Assembly: GCF_003573695.1 (NCBI RefSeq)
Contig: NW_020621936.1
Coordinates: 434,001 to 498,000, forward strand
From: Papaver somniferum
Lineage: Eukaryota > Streptophyta > Magnoliopsida > Ranunculales > Papaveraceae
Direction of reading: 5' to 3'
DNA: 64,000 nt
The notes under the pieces: model-generated
Seen by the model: only the letters and a program-made list of their open reading frames with translations
Databases searched by the model: none
What the model was told of the DNA's origin: nothing
Translations under genes and position numbers: made by a program
Shown here: positions 20,253 through 31,794 of the stretch, one piece after another
How positions within the stretch are numbered: position 1 is the first letter of the stretch
Layout of the letters: each line of letters opens with the position of its first letter

Positions 20253-22640
20253 GAGACCGTATATCCAAATTCACTACCAAACTTTTAACATGAGTATATT
20301 GGATTAGGAATTATGCGGATAATTAAGATTTCCATATCATATTCAATTTAGTTTTATTTGGATTCCCCAGCTCGGACACAAGCATCGCAGGCACGTGGCT
20401 TATCCCTCTGTCACATGAGCATGTTCACAAATGGAATAATAGACTCGAGTCGCACAAATTCATCTAAATAAGTATCTAAATGATAAAAAACTGCTTCGAG
20501 CTCTGTGCGTTCATCAAAGGGATCAATCAAGGAAACTCGTCCTCTAAGCCATGCACGGCCTGTCATACAAAGGTTGATTCTCAACCTCAATTGTCCAGTG
20601 TCATGATCCATATTCACATATATGTTATCTTGTGACCTTCAAATGACTTGGCCTAGTCATAACGTACAGTATGATATATTCTTCCACCTCATTCAACATA
20701 GATACAGAGAGAGTATTACTACCATGGAAACACATCATTCACGAAGGCTGACTCAGTCATGCAAATAAGAGGATAATAATTAGTATTTTGGTCTGGAAGT
20801 CTACATCATGCGTGAGAATACTCAATTGTATTTCACATCACAAAAGAGAGTAGTCGATTGCGGGGATTAGGGAATCGGGAAGAAATCGACTCGTCGATAT
20901 ATCCTTAATTATTCATGTGATCGTCAATAATGAGTTTATCGTATTTTACATACTCATCTCACTGATTTGATATTAGAGTTCTACATATATATATATAGAT
21001 CATCAATCGACCATTCTCAACACAGAATAACATTAGCTGCAACATCTCTTTGCAACTAAAAACTTTGATTTCTCTCTTTCTGCTTCCCTCTTCGAGACTA
21101 ACCCTGCTTCCTTATGTGACAGAATCAGTCTTAGAACAAGAATTATCTTGGTTTAGGCAAAGATTGTTCATCATCAACCTTCCGCAACTTATGTTAAACC
21201 ATAAACCTTACCTCAAATTACTTTAACCATTTTTAGGTACCCACATCAATCTTTGGTTATATATATATATTTGAGATTTTTTTCATGTCCCAAGAGAACT
21301 AAAAGTCCTTGTATTATCCAAATTAAAGTGTTTGTTGCATAATAAAACACTAACGGAGTTGATGTTTTTAGGTCGTGTTGGTTTTAAAGATGACTTGAAA
21401 CCTTGTAGAGTTGGGATCCAACGGTGAAACATGTCTTGATATTTGTTTTAATTTTCTACTAAGCAAATACATCAATGTTTTTACGTATGGTAATTATCTC
21501 TAACATTGTGATCCATGTGCTTAAACATCATTTTTTTCCTTTTTGGCACTTCAAAACAAGTATTCCTCAATTATTTTTGCTCTGAAGAAGTTTCTCTAAA
21601 GAGAGTATGAATCATTTAAAAACCGTTAAGTTAATTTATCGACTAAACTTCGTTTTACATAGAAAAAAACTAAGTCATTGGTCAATTTTTTGGGTTGCGT
21701 AGAGAGATTTTAGGCAACAAGGTCGATTTTGAATATCAAATCAACATTGGGTGAGATGGAAAATTTAAGCGACTATGCAGATCTTAGGTCACAAAGATAC
21801 GCTCTTTATCAAGATGCAAATTTTAGATCTCGATTGAAATTTTAGGTCATATGGAAATTTTTGAGTCATGATGGTCACAATTGCACATATAGTCTCAAGT
21901 TTTGAGTACATTGCAGAAACTACGGATCCCGAGACACATATTAATGTCAAAAAAATAAATAAATGGGATTTCAAAGAAGATTTTGGATCTCTTAACAAAC
22001 TTTGGGTCAAAGTGGTACATCTTCGATTATAATGCATTTAGGTCATGAAACATATTTCATGTCAAGGTAATTTTTTAATTTCCAGGAGTTTTTACTTTAT
22101 CTTATTATGTAGTATGCAATTAACCACGTAAAAATATTTTGATATTCATGTTATATGGTATTGTAGTGAATTAAATTAGGATCAACATACATGGCATGTC
22201 AATTTATGCGGATCCAAATAACTACCAAGTTAACACAAGTTTTGACCTAATATTTTAAAAAGAGAGAAATGTTGTTTTCTTCTGCTTATATCCTAAGAAT
22301 TTTTTTTTTGTTCTTTGGTAGCTCAACCAACTAGTTTTCCCACAAAGTATGTTAAGGAAGCTTCTACGACCAAACTCTCTCACAATACCACAAGTTGGAG
22401 AATGTTCGTATTTTAAAAAATAAAAAATACTCGGCTTTTCAAGAATTTCTACCTTAGTATGGTTCATTTTATACAACTCACTTCCAATGTGCTCTTGTCC
22501 ACATGGGTCTTAGAGGCATTAGTATATCAATAACTTTATAGGTTTTGTGCGAAGAAAATCTTATTTTAATTCATCACTGGATTCGAGTTATCCTGATTAT
22601 GAATACAACTGTCTGTAGTTACCTAAAGTCGGTGAAAGGC
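20253..22640. other. Gene-free stretch
   Basis: No gene recognised. The 68-residue minus frame at 20411-20617 (with RINLCMTGRAWLRGRVSLID) is gene-like in composition but unidentified. 20975-21060 has a TATA-like 'ctacatatatatatatag' followed by a pyrimidine-rich stretch, which could be an LTR or gene promoter remnant. 21700-22050 contains loose repeats of 'ttaggtcacaaag / ttaggtcatatgg'. Confidence 0.25.
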
Positions 22641-23559
22641 TAAAAGTGGATTCTATGGTTCCGAAAGGGAGGTTGAGCACGAAAAATCTCTGCCTAAACC
22701 ACGAACAATGTCTTTTCAAAGGATTCTTTAGTCACATGAGAGGTTACGTCTGGTCTTAGGAAGGGAGGCAGAGATGAAGAGAAAGATCAGATACCAAGTA
22801 ATTGCTCTGAGTGTTTATGAGAAAATTTGTGTGTTAGCTTGGAGAGATAGAGGACCTATTCATATATGAATTATCTAATCTTAGGTTGGTGATAGGGATT
22901 GCTTGTCATGCGGAGGACTTCTCCCGTGTTTTCAGGAATAACCAGAGATAAGGTAGGTTGAGTTTATCTCCTTATTCCATCGCTTTTACTATATTTTGCG
23001 ATGGGAAATAATCCTGGTATTTTTCACACGTGTCGTAGACCACCATATCGGAATCCTAATTGATATCCCCATATTTGTGTGTAACTGAGTCATCCTTTTG
23101 TAATGATGTGTTGATAAGGAGAAATATCCTGTATAGCCTACGTTGGCCAAGATAAAAATATATTCTCTAATTAGTGAGCATGACTAGGACGAGTTACGTG
23201 AAAAGGAAAGGAATACCTTAGTGCAGAGTGCGAGAGTAGTTGTGATTGGATTCTATCTCTTTATGGCCGGTCACATATGTCATGTGGAGGCCGAAATCTT
23301 TCCCGTAGGTCCCTTTGTCAAGCATGAGTCAAGGGAGTTTATGCACGTTTTTGGATAAACATTTACAATTCATACTCAATTCACTAGTCGTGAGTGCATT
23401 TGAGAAGTTGAGAAAGAGGCATGTGCCCTAGATGAGGCTTGTGCCTGAGTCTTGTGCTCGTACGAGACTCTTCAGACGATTTGGTTCACGTCAGATTAGT
23501 ATGAGGCTTGGTTCATGAGATTGAGTCTCATAGGAGTCAACTGGGACATGTTTGAGTCA

Positions 23560-24900
23560 AAAAGGGAGGCTCATATGCTTAATAGCGTCTCTGCATGACC
23601 ATGGGTCACTTTTCCTTGACCAGCGTATCTTGCGAAGATGCGGTAGAAGTCAATTACTATTGTGTATGTATAGTAGGGAGTATATGATCAGTTGTATCTT
23701 GAAAGGATGTTTAAGGAATCTGTCGAAAGTGCCTGGAGGCAGAATAACCAGTGTATCTCGCGGGGATATTCTAGGAGTTCTCTACGAAACCTCAGCAAAT
23801 CGAGTCGGGTCCTAGAGTAAATGTGATCAGTGTATCTTGCGATGATGTACTAGGAGTCAGTCCCTGATAGGGGGATTCTTACATACATGATACATGAATG
23901 TCTCCTCTCGGGGTCATAAATCAACCCTTGATATTCTTACGCATCTACAGAGCCCACATGACTAGCAGTGTCTCGCCGGGACGTATACTAGAAATCATGA
24001 TCACATTACGACCAGCTGCGTCTCGGAAACATATGCTGGAGCGTGGCTATCCTTGGTCATAATCAAGGTAGTCAATATCGTTTGTACTTTCCGATATTAT
24101 CGGTTTTTACCGTGTATCAAAAAAAAATCATTACGATATTTAAAATATCGGCGATACAAGGATTGAACGATAAAAATGCTCATATCAGCAGGTACAAACC
24201 AATATATCGGGTTCTCCGATACACTAATAATATCAGTTAGAGTCTAGCAAAAAAAAAAATTGGTTAGAGAAATTTAGTAGAATAAATTATTTTGATCTGA
24301 AAATTTGTAAACAAAACCTTTCCTTCTAATAATCTTCTTCTTCCGTACCCTTGAAAACTCATCCGATTCAATAAATAATTTCCAACTATTTCATTTTTTT
24401 AATGAGTTTTTTATCCTTGAAATGACTATGGTTCTTTATTGCTTCTCTTTCTTCTGAAGATTTTCAAATAAAAATTCATTATCGTTGACACTTTTATCTT
24501 CAACATCATCAATTCAGGTTAGTAGCAACGACATGGTCATCTGAAATAAGAGTAGTAAATATGGGATAAATAATGGAATGAGATTGAATTTGTACTGTGA
24601 AGCTTTTGATCATGAAAATTAATGCATCATATGACACCAATTTTTTTATATAAATATTTAAATCTCTAGTCTTAATGATGTATCATCGATAAAAACCAAT
24701 ATCATCTTTTGTATAGGTGTATCGGACCCGACCGATATGATAACGGTACACGATATTAACTACTTTGGTTATAATTCGGTCGTGGACGTTTTTACACTCT
24801 ACGAAACCTACGTGATCAGAAGTATCTCGTCGAGGATGTGTCCTAAGACTCACGAAATCACGACCAGCAGTGTCTCGCTGAGATGTATACTAAAAATCGT
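23560..24900 (+). repeat. Degenerate repeat field, GTGTATCTCGCNGGGATGTA units, split by insertion
   Basis: A ~35-bp motif ('ccagtgtatctcgcggggat' + 'attctaggagt') recurs at roughly 23625, 23690, 23750, 23828, 23970 and 24010, and after the inserted element at about 24815 and 24870. Spacing is ~60-150 bp. Units vary but keep CAG-TGTATCTCG-GATGTAnTAG. No coding is apparent. It may be the noncoding part of a large retrotransposon. Confidence 0.6.
24064..24767. mobile_element. hAT-like non-autonomous repeat, copy 1
   Basis: The ends CAAGGTAGTCAATATCG and, reversed, CAAAGTAGTTAATATCG form a TIR. Flanks GTCATAAT (24056-24063) and GTTATAAT (24768-24775) match at 7 of 8, as for a hAT TSD. Sub-terminal regions are rich in CGATA/TATCG motifs. 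A truncated second copy lies at 53235-53862. No transposase. Confidence 0.75.
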
Positions 24901-24999
24901 GGCTATGAGTGCCTTGAAGACCAAGAGTTGAGTCTCTCTCATGAGAGATGAGTTTTGTCCTATGAGACTTAGTTTGTCTTTTGATAATGAGAATCAAAC

Positions 25000-26277
25000 T
25001 TGTCTTCAGATCTCCTTTTTTATATCCAGTCCTCTCCCATTTTAGTTTTACCGAACTTCAAGGACAACTATTTGCTCAAAATGATGACTCACCTCCTTTT
25101 TTTGCATGTATTAGATGTCTAAATACACGTCCAAGTACAATAAATAAGTTATATAAAGCTGACTGAACCACTAAATTCGAGAAAAAAAATTCTTATGCAA
25201 ATGGATTATTACATTAAATATGATGCAGAAATAAATTAAAGCTCGAATTACTATTTTTCCAATATTGGAAAAACTAATATATGGTTGACTTTGTTCTTAT
25301 AACTGATATACCGTTTGTAAAAGATGTGTCTACGGACTAGATGAATTCTCATAGGGTCATTTCGTCTATCATGACACTCGTGCATTGATATTAAAAAAAT
25401 TTATTGAAATTTCATTAGTTCTTCATTAAAAAAAAAGATTGATTCATTGAATATATTTGCTTCTTTAAAATGCCATGCATTTCGAATTAAATTCAGCGCT
25501 TAGATAGTGAGACTGTGTATCATCTCGTTTAAGGTTAGCTAATAAAGCTAACTATCCATCTTGTAAAAGAAATGGATCTTGTTATATATCATCATGATTT
25601 TTATCCAGAGTACCAGGTAAAGACTAACATAAATTAAGAAGTTTTAATATACAACACTAACATTTTTTGATAGAATAAAAATCCAATCTGAGTGCAAATT
25701 TTCCAACAACAATTATCTATTTTTTCTCCAAATTGGTATAAAAATTTGGTCATGCCTCTTACGTCATGTGACTTATCTATTTGACTTAGTTGGTATCGGG
25801 CGGTATCCATACATATCGGTGAATACGACATAAATACGGTATGTATAGGAAAATTTACAACTGCTACTTGGGGATACAAATGAACAAACAATCTTAGATC
25901 ACAATTCTAAAAGAATCTTAGATCAGTATTATGATATATAGCCAACCATCAAGTGGACTGACGACTGGCATGTTCCCTACCACTACAGAGAAAGGTGTTC
26001 GAACTCCGTAATTATCATAAATAACTTCTTATAAGGAGTTAAGGATGAATCTCAAGATCACTAGTCCAAACCATCCCGAAAAAAAAAACAAAAAAAACAA
26101 AAGTATTATGACATATAAAGATGAAGCGGTGGGTATGAGTCTGTAGATACGTCAAACCATGAACAAGCACCCTCTCGACTTAATTTAGGGGGGAAGACTT
26201 AATTAAGGGGGAAAAAAAGACACACATTTTGTGGGGTATCACACACTTCACCCGCAATAGTTTAAATTTCAATCTTA
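25000..26277. other. Gene-free AT-rich stretch
   Basis: Only short frames with no domains. Nothing supportable beyond A/T-rich runs near 26080-26100. Confidence 0.3.
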
Positions 26278-27231
26278 TTATAGGGACGACATGTTTTATT
26301 AGAGGGGCGGCATTCTAATAGGACAAAAAGGATCATTACTTGATCATTCAAGGTGTCCCTTATAAAAAAAAAGTGGAAATGACAAATTAACCCTCATTAT
26401 TGATAAGCTAGTTTAGTGATGATAATCAAATTTAATGTTAATGATTAATTTCACTTATATTAACTCAAAATTAAAACAAAATCAGATTTTTAGAGTTAAA
26501 AAGAAAAAAGTTTAGAGGAGAAGAAAAAGAAAAACTTTTGTGATATTTGTGAAACCCTAGATTTTGATTCACTCAACCAAAATGAGTGATTCCAGTGACC
26601 CAGTGTACTTCTAAATTAGTTCCCATTAGCTTTTTCTCGCTCAAAATTATCTAAAGTACGTAAAAAAATTAAAACTTTTAAATTTTCAGAAGAACTTACG
26701 GTTGCAATTTTGCTCGTGACCAACCGTAACTCTTAGTTACAGTTCGTAAGTTATCGAATACCAATCGTAAGTGGTTAAATTTGGGGAAGATCCAATTGTA
26801 AAACCAGTTACGGTTGGTAATTAAATTTGGAAAACAACCGTAACTAAATTACGGTTGGTAACTAATGAATCGAGACCAACTGTAACTACCCTACGGTTGG
26901 TGTGTCAACTTAACTTTTGAACCGTAAATCATTATTTGATAAATTCTTAAGACACAGGATTATTTACGGTTGGTATGGTTGTTTGAGTAACAAACCGTAA
27001 CTCAATTACGGTTGATAAATATGATGCAAATACAAACCGTAACTGAACATATTTCTCAAAACTAAGAACTTACGATTGGTATTTGAGTTAAAACCAACCG
27101 TAACATTAACTCAATCTACAGTTACGGTTCGTATTTGAGTTATTACATTCCCTTTAGGACATCCCCTAACCAACTAAAGGAACATTACTATCACAATTCC
27201 GCCCCTCTACTAAATCATACCGCCCCTATAA
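26278..27231. mobile_element. MITE with GGGGCGG TIRs and AACCGTAA-rich core
   Basis: The left end TTATAGGGACGACATG...TTAGAGGGGCGG (26278 on) mirrors the right end, whose reverse complement from 27231 reads TTATAGGGGCGGTATG...TAGAGGGGCGG. The probable old 8-bp TSD CAATCTTA/CAAGCTTG matches at 6 of 8. No coding. The core 26690-27150 is a dense array of alternating direct and inverted TTACGGTTGGT motifs. Confidence 0.65.
26690..27150. repeat. Alternating inverted ACGGTTGGT / ACCAACCGT array
   Basis: More than fifteen copies of (T)TACGGTTGGT or its complement alternate in ~460 bp, so many neighbouring pairs can form small hairpins. The unit contains an AACCGTAA/TTACGGTT core resembling plant MYB-type sites, but whether anything binds is not known. 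Confidence 0.8.
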
Positions 27232-27730
27232 CAAGCTTGTTAAATTTCCTTGCCACTATAAAGGTTAGTCGTCACATGAAAAAGTCATTAGTATTTGGTA
27301 AGATGAACCACTGTTTGGTCTATATTTGTGAGCTGTAGTTGGTCAATGATAAGATACTTAAATAAAACTTTGACCTAATGATTTTAGGCAGAGAGGATTT
27401 TAATCAGCGTCAACACTGAACAAGCAAGCCATTTTCATTAATTATGATATTACTATATTTTATGCTCGTGCTATGTCCGGGCAGCTGCACTCGTGCTACG
27501 CCAAGCTGTAGATAATAAAACCATACAAAGCTATGCAAAGAATCACAAATTGTGCACACTTAACAGAACAAATTAGATAATAAACTATCATAAAAACCAT
27601 TGTTGCATAACCTATTAAAAACTAATAAAGTACCAAAACCATAATAAAGCCATTGTTGCATAACTTAACAAAAACCAAAAAAGTACCCAAACCATAATAA
27701 GTAAATCCTAGAAGAAAAGTGTGTTTGATT

Positions 27731-27985
27731 TCAAGGACCATTTTGGTATGTTTTTTCCGCGGCTTCTAATTCTGCCAATGCCGCCTCATCCTCCAAGTTT
27801 TCATTGTCACCATGCTGGGCAGTATCCGGCGAGTTCTCCCTTTCAAGTCTATGCGGCATATATTCACCCTTTTGACCATTCTGACATGCTTTTTCCCCGG
27901 CTTCTAATTCTGCTAATGCCGCCTCATCCTCCAAGTTTTCAGTATCAACATGATTGCCAGTATTCGCGGCATTGTTGCTTTGTAA
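27731..27985 (-). repeat. Duplicated ~75-bp coding unit in RPA-like C-terminus
   Basis: The protein segment ENLEDEAALAELEA-GEK-QNG occurs twice (about 27741-27812 and 27880-27950) with few differences. This gives a repeated acidic helix at the C-terminus. Confidence 0.85.
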
Positions 27986-30682
27986 TCCCTTTTCTGCCAA
28001 GTCCGTCAATGCTATGATTTCTTTCATATTTTCATCTCTGTCCATATTAGCAGTTCCGTTGGTTGGTGATACCTGCAGCCAAATTTAATTCGTTATTTTT
28101 TTTTCCCTTACATCTGATTAGAAATATATTTTGTGTTTGATTTTTTACCTGCTGCATATTGCGGAGTTCATATTTGGCTTCAAGATCATGATTTATCGGA
28201 TATAGTTTCCTAACCGAAAAATTACTGTAGCCAAAGGATTTCTCATTCAGGTGCACTTCAAATATGAATGACCTTCCCAGTGTATCCACTATTTCGGGAA
28301 CAAACTTTGCCATATTTTCATGTTTTTACAATGTAACTGTTAGATTAAATTTAGTATATGCGATTTACTTAGAACCTAAGAGAGAATGTATTTCATACCT
28401 TTATGTCAATGCTGCTGATTTCCATTAGTTTTGATACCCTTACATTATGTTATAACAGCTGGCGTGGCATTGTCTGTCACTACGAGCTGCAATTTATATC
28501 TTGGAACCGGATTTCTAATTTTTTTAGTGCAACCGTTGCACCATGGATATCCATCTTTCATGAGGTGCGCCTTGGTACATCTTGGACACGCCATGTAGAA
28601 CCAAGTCGATCGCTCTACGATACCGATCACTGTTGCCTTGATTGTGAAAGTTGTTCCCTGTCACGAATATATATTAATGGTTAGGATATTGTTTTAATTA
28701 GATAACCAATTATGTAACAATTATGTATGCATATGTTACATTGTTGGCTGAATCCTGTAGCAGTTGAAGCCCTTCCATTACAGTGACTCTGTTTCCAAAA
28801 AGTAATGCATCAATGGACTCCACTTCCTTTTTGTTTGTATGAATAACATACACTTTAGTTGAATCTGCAAATCTGTTTTATCACTGGGTTAGTAATGATA
28901 TTAGGTTTAACATTGTTTTTGTAATTTTAACTATATTCACGTGTACTTACTTGGATCTTGTTTCATGAACTTGTTGTATGTCCAGATCCACATATACGGA
29001 AGTCGACTTTGTTGTCTTGAAGTAATAGTTATCTAAGGACATTTGGACGTTAGTATAGGAGGTATTCTGGAATAATTATAAATATTTTTTTTACATGTTT
29101 TGGTTTTGGTTACCTGAAAACTTATCCACTATTAGACCGGTTACAATCAGCATCACATTCTGACCTTCAGTTATTATCTTTGTATTATGAACTGGGTTTG
29201 CAGTGTCTCCCCACAAAGCTATCGTTGTTCGTGCTCCCCTTTCATTTTCTATTGTGATGTCAGTTTTGAGGGCATCTACATCTGATCTTTTTCGAATTAT
29301 CTCTGGTGCTTTTACACTCCTCAGTTTTCCAATGACATCTGGCAGAAAAGCAACACATAAATAATTAATATACATGTTAACTTCCATAGAGATAAAGGAT
29401 CTGGTCCCCTTCCATGACTAATTAATATACATGTTGTAATTTTATGTGTGTATAATAATGTTACCAGTAGTGTAGGTTGTTTTCCCATATCTTTTCTGTA
29501 ATTGATCCATGTCATCTAGGTCGGTGAATATGAATCTGTAGGTTGGGATATCCTCAGTGTCTTCAGTTTCCAGTTTCACTTTTGTAAAAGCGTTGAAGTA
29601 CAGCCTTATATCCGAAGGCAGTGGTCTATAACCTTTTGATGATGCCATGAGCTTGAAAAACTGTAGTGATATCACGTTCTGGTCTATTAGTTTGTCTCTG
29701 TGCATGTCAAACTGTGTTGGTGTGAGCTCGCATAGGATTTGATCTCCCTGATAAATATTGATATGTTAATATGATATTCTCATCCAAAAAAATATACACC
29801 TTTTTAAAAATAAAGTGTATATTTTGATTGTTGTAATTGTTATCAACTAAATCAGTTTTGTAAATGTGACAGCCAGATCATGATCATAAAAATACATTCA
29901 AAAAACTTATAGTTGGATCCATTAAAATCATGTAATGATGGTAAAGCTTTCCAGTATTTATATCTTTTTCTTCCCATGTACGCATGATCCTCAATTTTCC
30001 TGAGATTTTAATTTCTCCTGGAGCCATGTGACATAAATCCGGAAGGTGCCGGCTAACTGGTAATAAGTTTCATGCATAATGACATTAATAGATTAGTATA
30101 TTTGATAATACATGGACTGGAAGTTATTCATAGGAATAGATATTACTCTGTTTTTGTTTATTTGGTTTTTTTGATATAGTCCCATCTTCATTTGAACTGA
30201 CATCTCCTTCATAAAACAAAAACAACAGTGTCAAGTATAGGAATATTCAGAACATTAACTTAATAATGTCATGAACTTACTTTTTTTGTTGTTCTCCTGT
30301 TTTGACGGTGTGATTGGCATGAGTTTTGATGATTCACTTGTTTCATCAACCATTGGCGATTCTGTATGTAATAAGTATAACACATTAGTTATCTAGCTTA
30401 TGGATTAATACCACATGAATTATTTAAAACTTGGATACAAACATGATAAATAAAAGAAAAGTAATAGCTTATGGATTAATACCATCTGATTCGATGACCA
30501 TTGAGATTTCTTCTTCAGCCATGGATAAATCGTCAATTGTTTCATTAGTCATTTCTGCATATACATTTTTTTTTAAAAGATTTTCTGAAAAAGTTTTTAT
30601 GAAAACATAATAGTAAATATGTTTAAAATATCACACCTTTGGTTTTTCTCTTTGAACCACCCAATCTCTTGTTACGACCCAT
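27731..30682 (-). CDS. RPA70-like ssDNA-binding protein (Helitron-borne), multi-exon
   Basis: Replication protein A large-subunit homologue. Such proteins coat single-stranded DNA and on Helitrons may assist rolling-circle replication. The start at 30682 (MGRNKRLGGSKRKTK) is a basic N-terminus interrupted by a donor AAG|GTGTGA. Short Ser/Glu/Lys-rich exons follow, then OB-fold exons near 30057-29928 (LCHMAPGEIKISGKLRIM), 29747-29463 (LTPTQFDMHRDKL...YRFIFTDLDDM), 29338-29118 (DVIGKLRS...TIALWGDTA, typical RPA70 DBD-B wording) and ~28870-28740. An exon at 28660-28430 has a CX2C...CX2C zinc ribbon as in DBD-C. The last exons (28313-27731) end in a duplicated ENLEDEAALAELEA unit. A TATA box lies at 30741-30750. 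Most exon joins have GT/AG borders. No clear disabling change was seen, though every exon was not reconstructed. Confidence 0.8.
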
Positions 30683-30740
30683 CGCTGCTGTATCAACTTA
30701 TAGGAAGTTTTAGATGTCATGTATGTTTTTGTGTGTGATG

Positions 30741-30750
30741 TATATATACG
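30741..30750 (-). promoter_or_regulatory. TATA box of the RPA70-like gene
   Basis: Minus-strand CGTATATATACATC lies about 60 bases upstream of the ATG at 30682. The leader between them is A/C-rich, as in plant genes. Assigned from sequence and spacing only. Confidence 0.55.
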
Positions 30751-30884
30751 TGAATTGAATTAGAGTTTCTTAGTGATTAATCCAACTAAAATAGGTAGAT
30801 TTTTATTTTAACTAAGTTCGGTAAATCTATCTTTACCACGAAAATCTATAATACGTATTTGTATATAATACGTTTTTCTTTGAT

Positions 30885-31250
30885 TTGCTTAGGATGAATG
30901 TAAATAAAATAGTTAGATTCGTATATTTTTTTTTGGTATAAAGTTAGATTCGTATATGATCAGTTAGATTTGTACATTTATTTTTGTTAAACAAAATCTA
31001 TTATTAATTTCTTAGGATGAATGTAACTAAAATAGTTAGATTCGTATATGATCGGTTAGATTTGTACATCTATTTTTGTTAAACAAAATATATTCTTAAT
31101 TGCTTAGGATGAATGTAACTAAAATAGTTATATACGTATATGATCAGTTAGATTTGTACATCTATTTTTGTTAAACAAAATCTGTTCTTAATTGCTTAAG
31201 ATGAATGTAACTAAAATAGTTAGATACGTATATGATCAGTTAGATTTGTT
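30885..31250. repeat. Tandem array, ~92-bp unit, about 3.5-4 copies
   Basis: Units start at 'taggatgaatgtaa' near 30889, 31013, 31105 and 31197. Each contains 'aaaatagttagat', 'cgtatatgatcagttagatt' and 'tttttgttaaacaaaat'. The first unit is longer. The array lies upstream of the RPA70-like promoter within the Helitron. Confidence 0.85.
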
Positions 31251-31794
31251 TTTTGCCGAATCTTGCTAATGCCAAATCCAAACTAAGATTCATCATGCAT
31301 GGCCATCATGGCTGAGCATTCGAGCCATGAATAATGCATCATATGTCTGTGCCAAGTCACCATAATAATCTGTACGTAATTGTGCTCGGTTTGGCAGTTC
31401 TTTCTTCCTTGGTTTGCCAAGGAAGTGCTGAAATGAATCTGTAAACTTATTGCCAAGTGCGTTGATTGCAAGAAATGAATTGATACTTGTTTTACGTCAT
31501 TTCAAGTCCTTTGATTTAATGTAATTATTATTTCAACTTCGGATGTATCTTGAATTCAAGTAGAGAATAAGATTCTGTATGGATTGTGTATTGTGATATT
31601 AGGGTTTGCATGCTTATACTTTGAATGTAGTCAAAAATTAATGAACCTAATTAAACTTATTTAAAGAACATACTCAATAATAATGTAGCATAACTCATAA
31701 TGCTAAACAAAGAAAACAATCAAGGTCCTTCAAAGAAAATACTAATGAAAATACTAAGAATGATTAAAAAAAATCCTAATTTTCGTCGTCTGAT

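Noticed and set aside
20411..20617. 68-aa minus frame with gene-like composition
   Set aside because: No family recognised and no flanking exons found; left as a note only.
24064..24767. Satellite or telomere-like repeat because of many TATCG words
   Set aside because: TIRs, near-matching 8-bp flanks and a second dispersed copy fit a hAT-like element better.
26690..27150. CRISPR-like array
   Set aside because: Short alternating inverted motifs with variable spacing inside a plant TIR element; no repeat-spacer structure.
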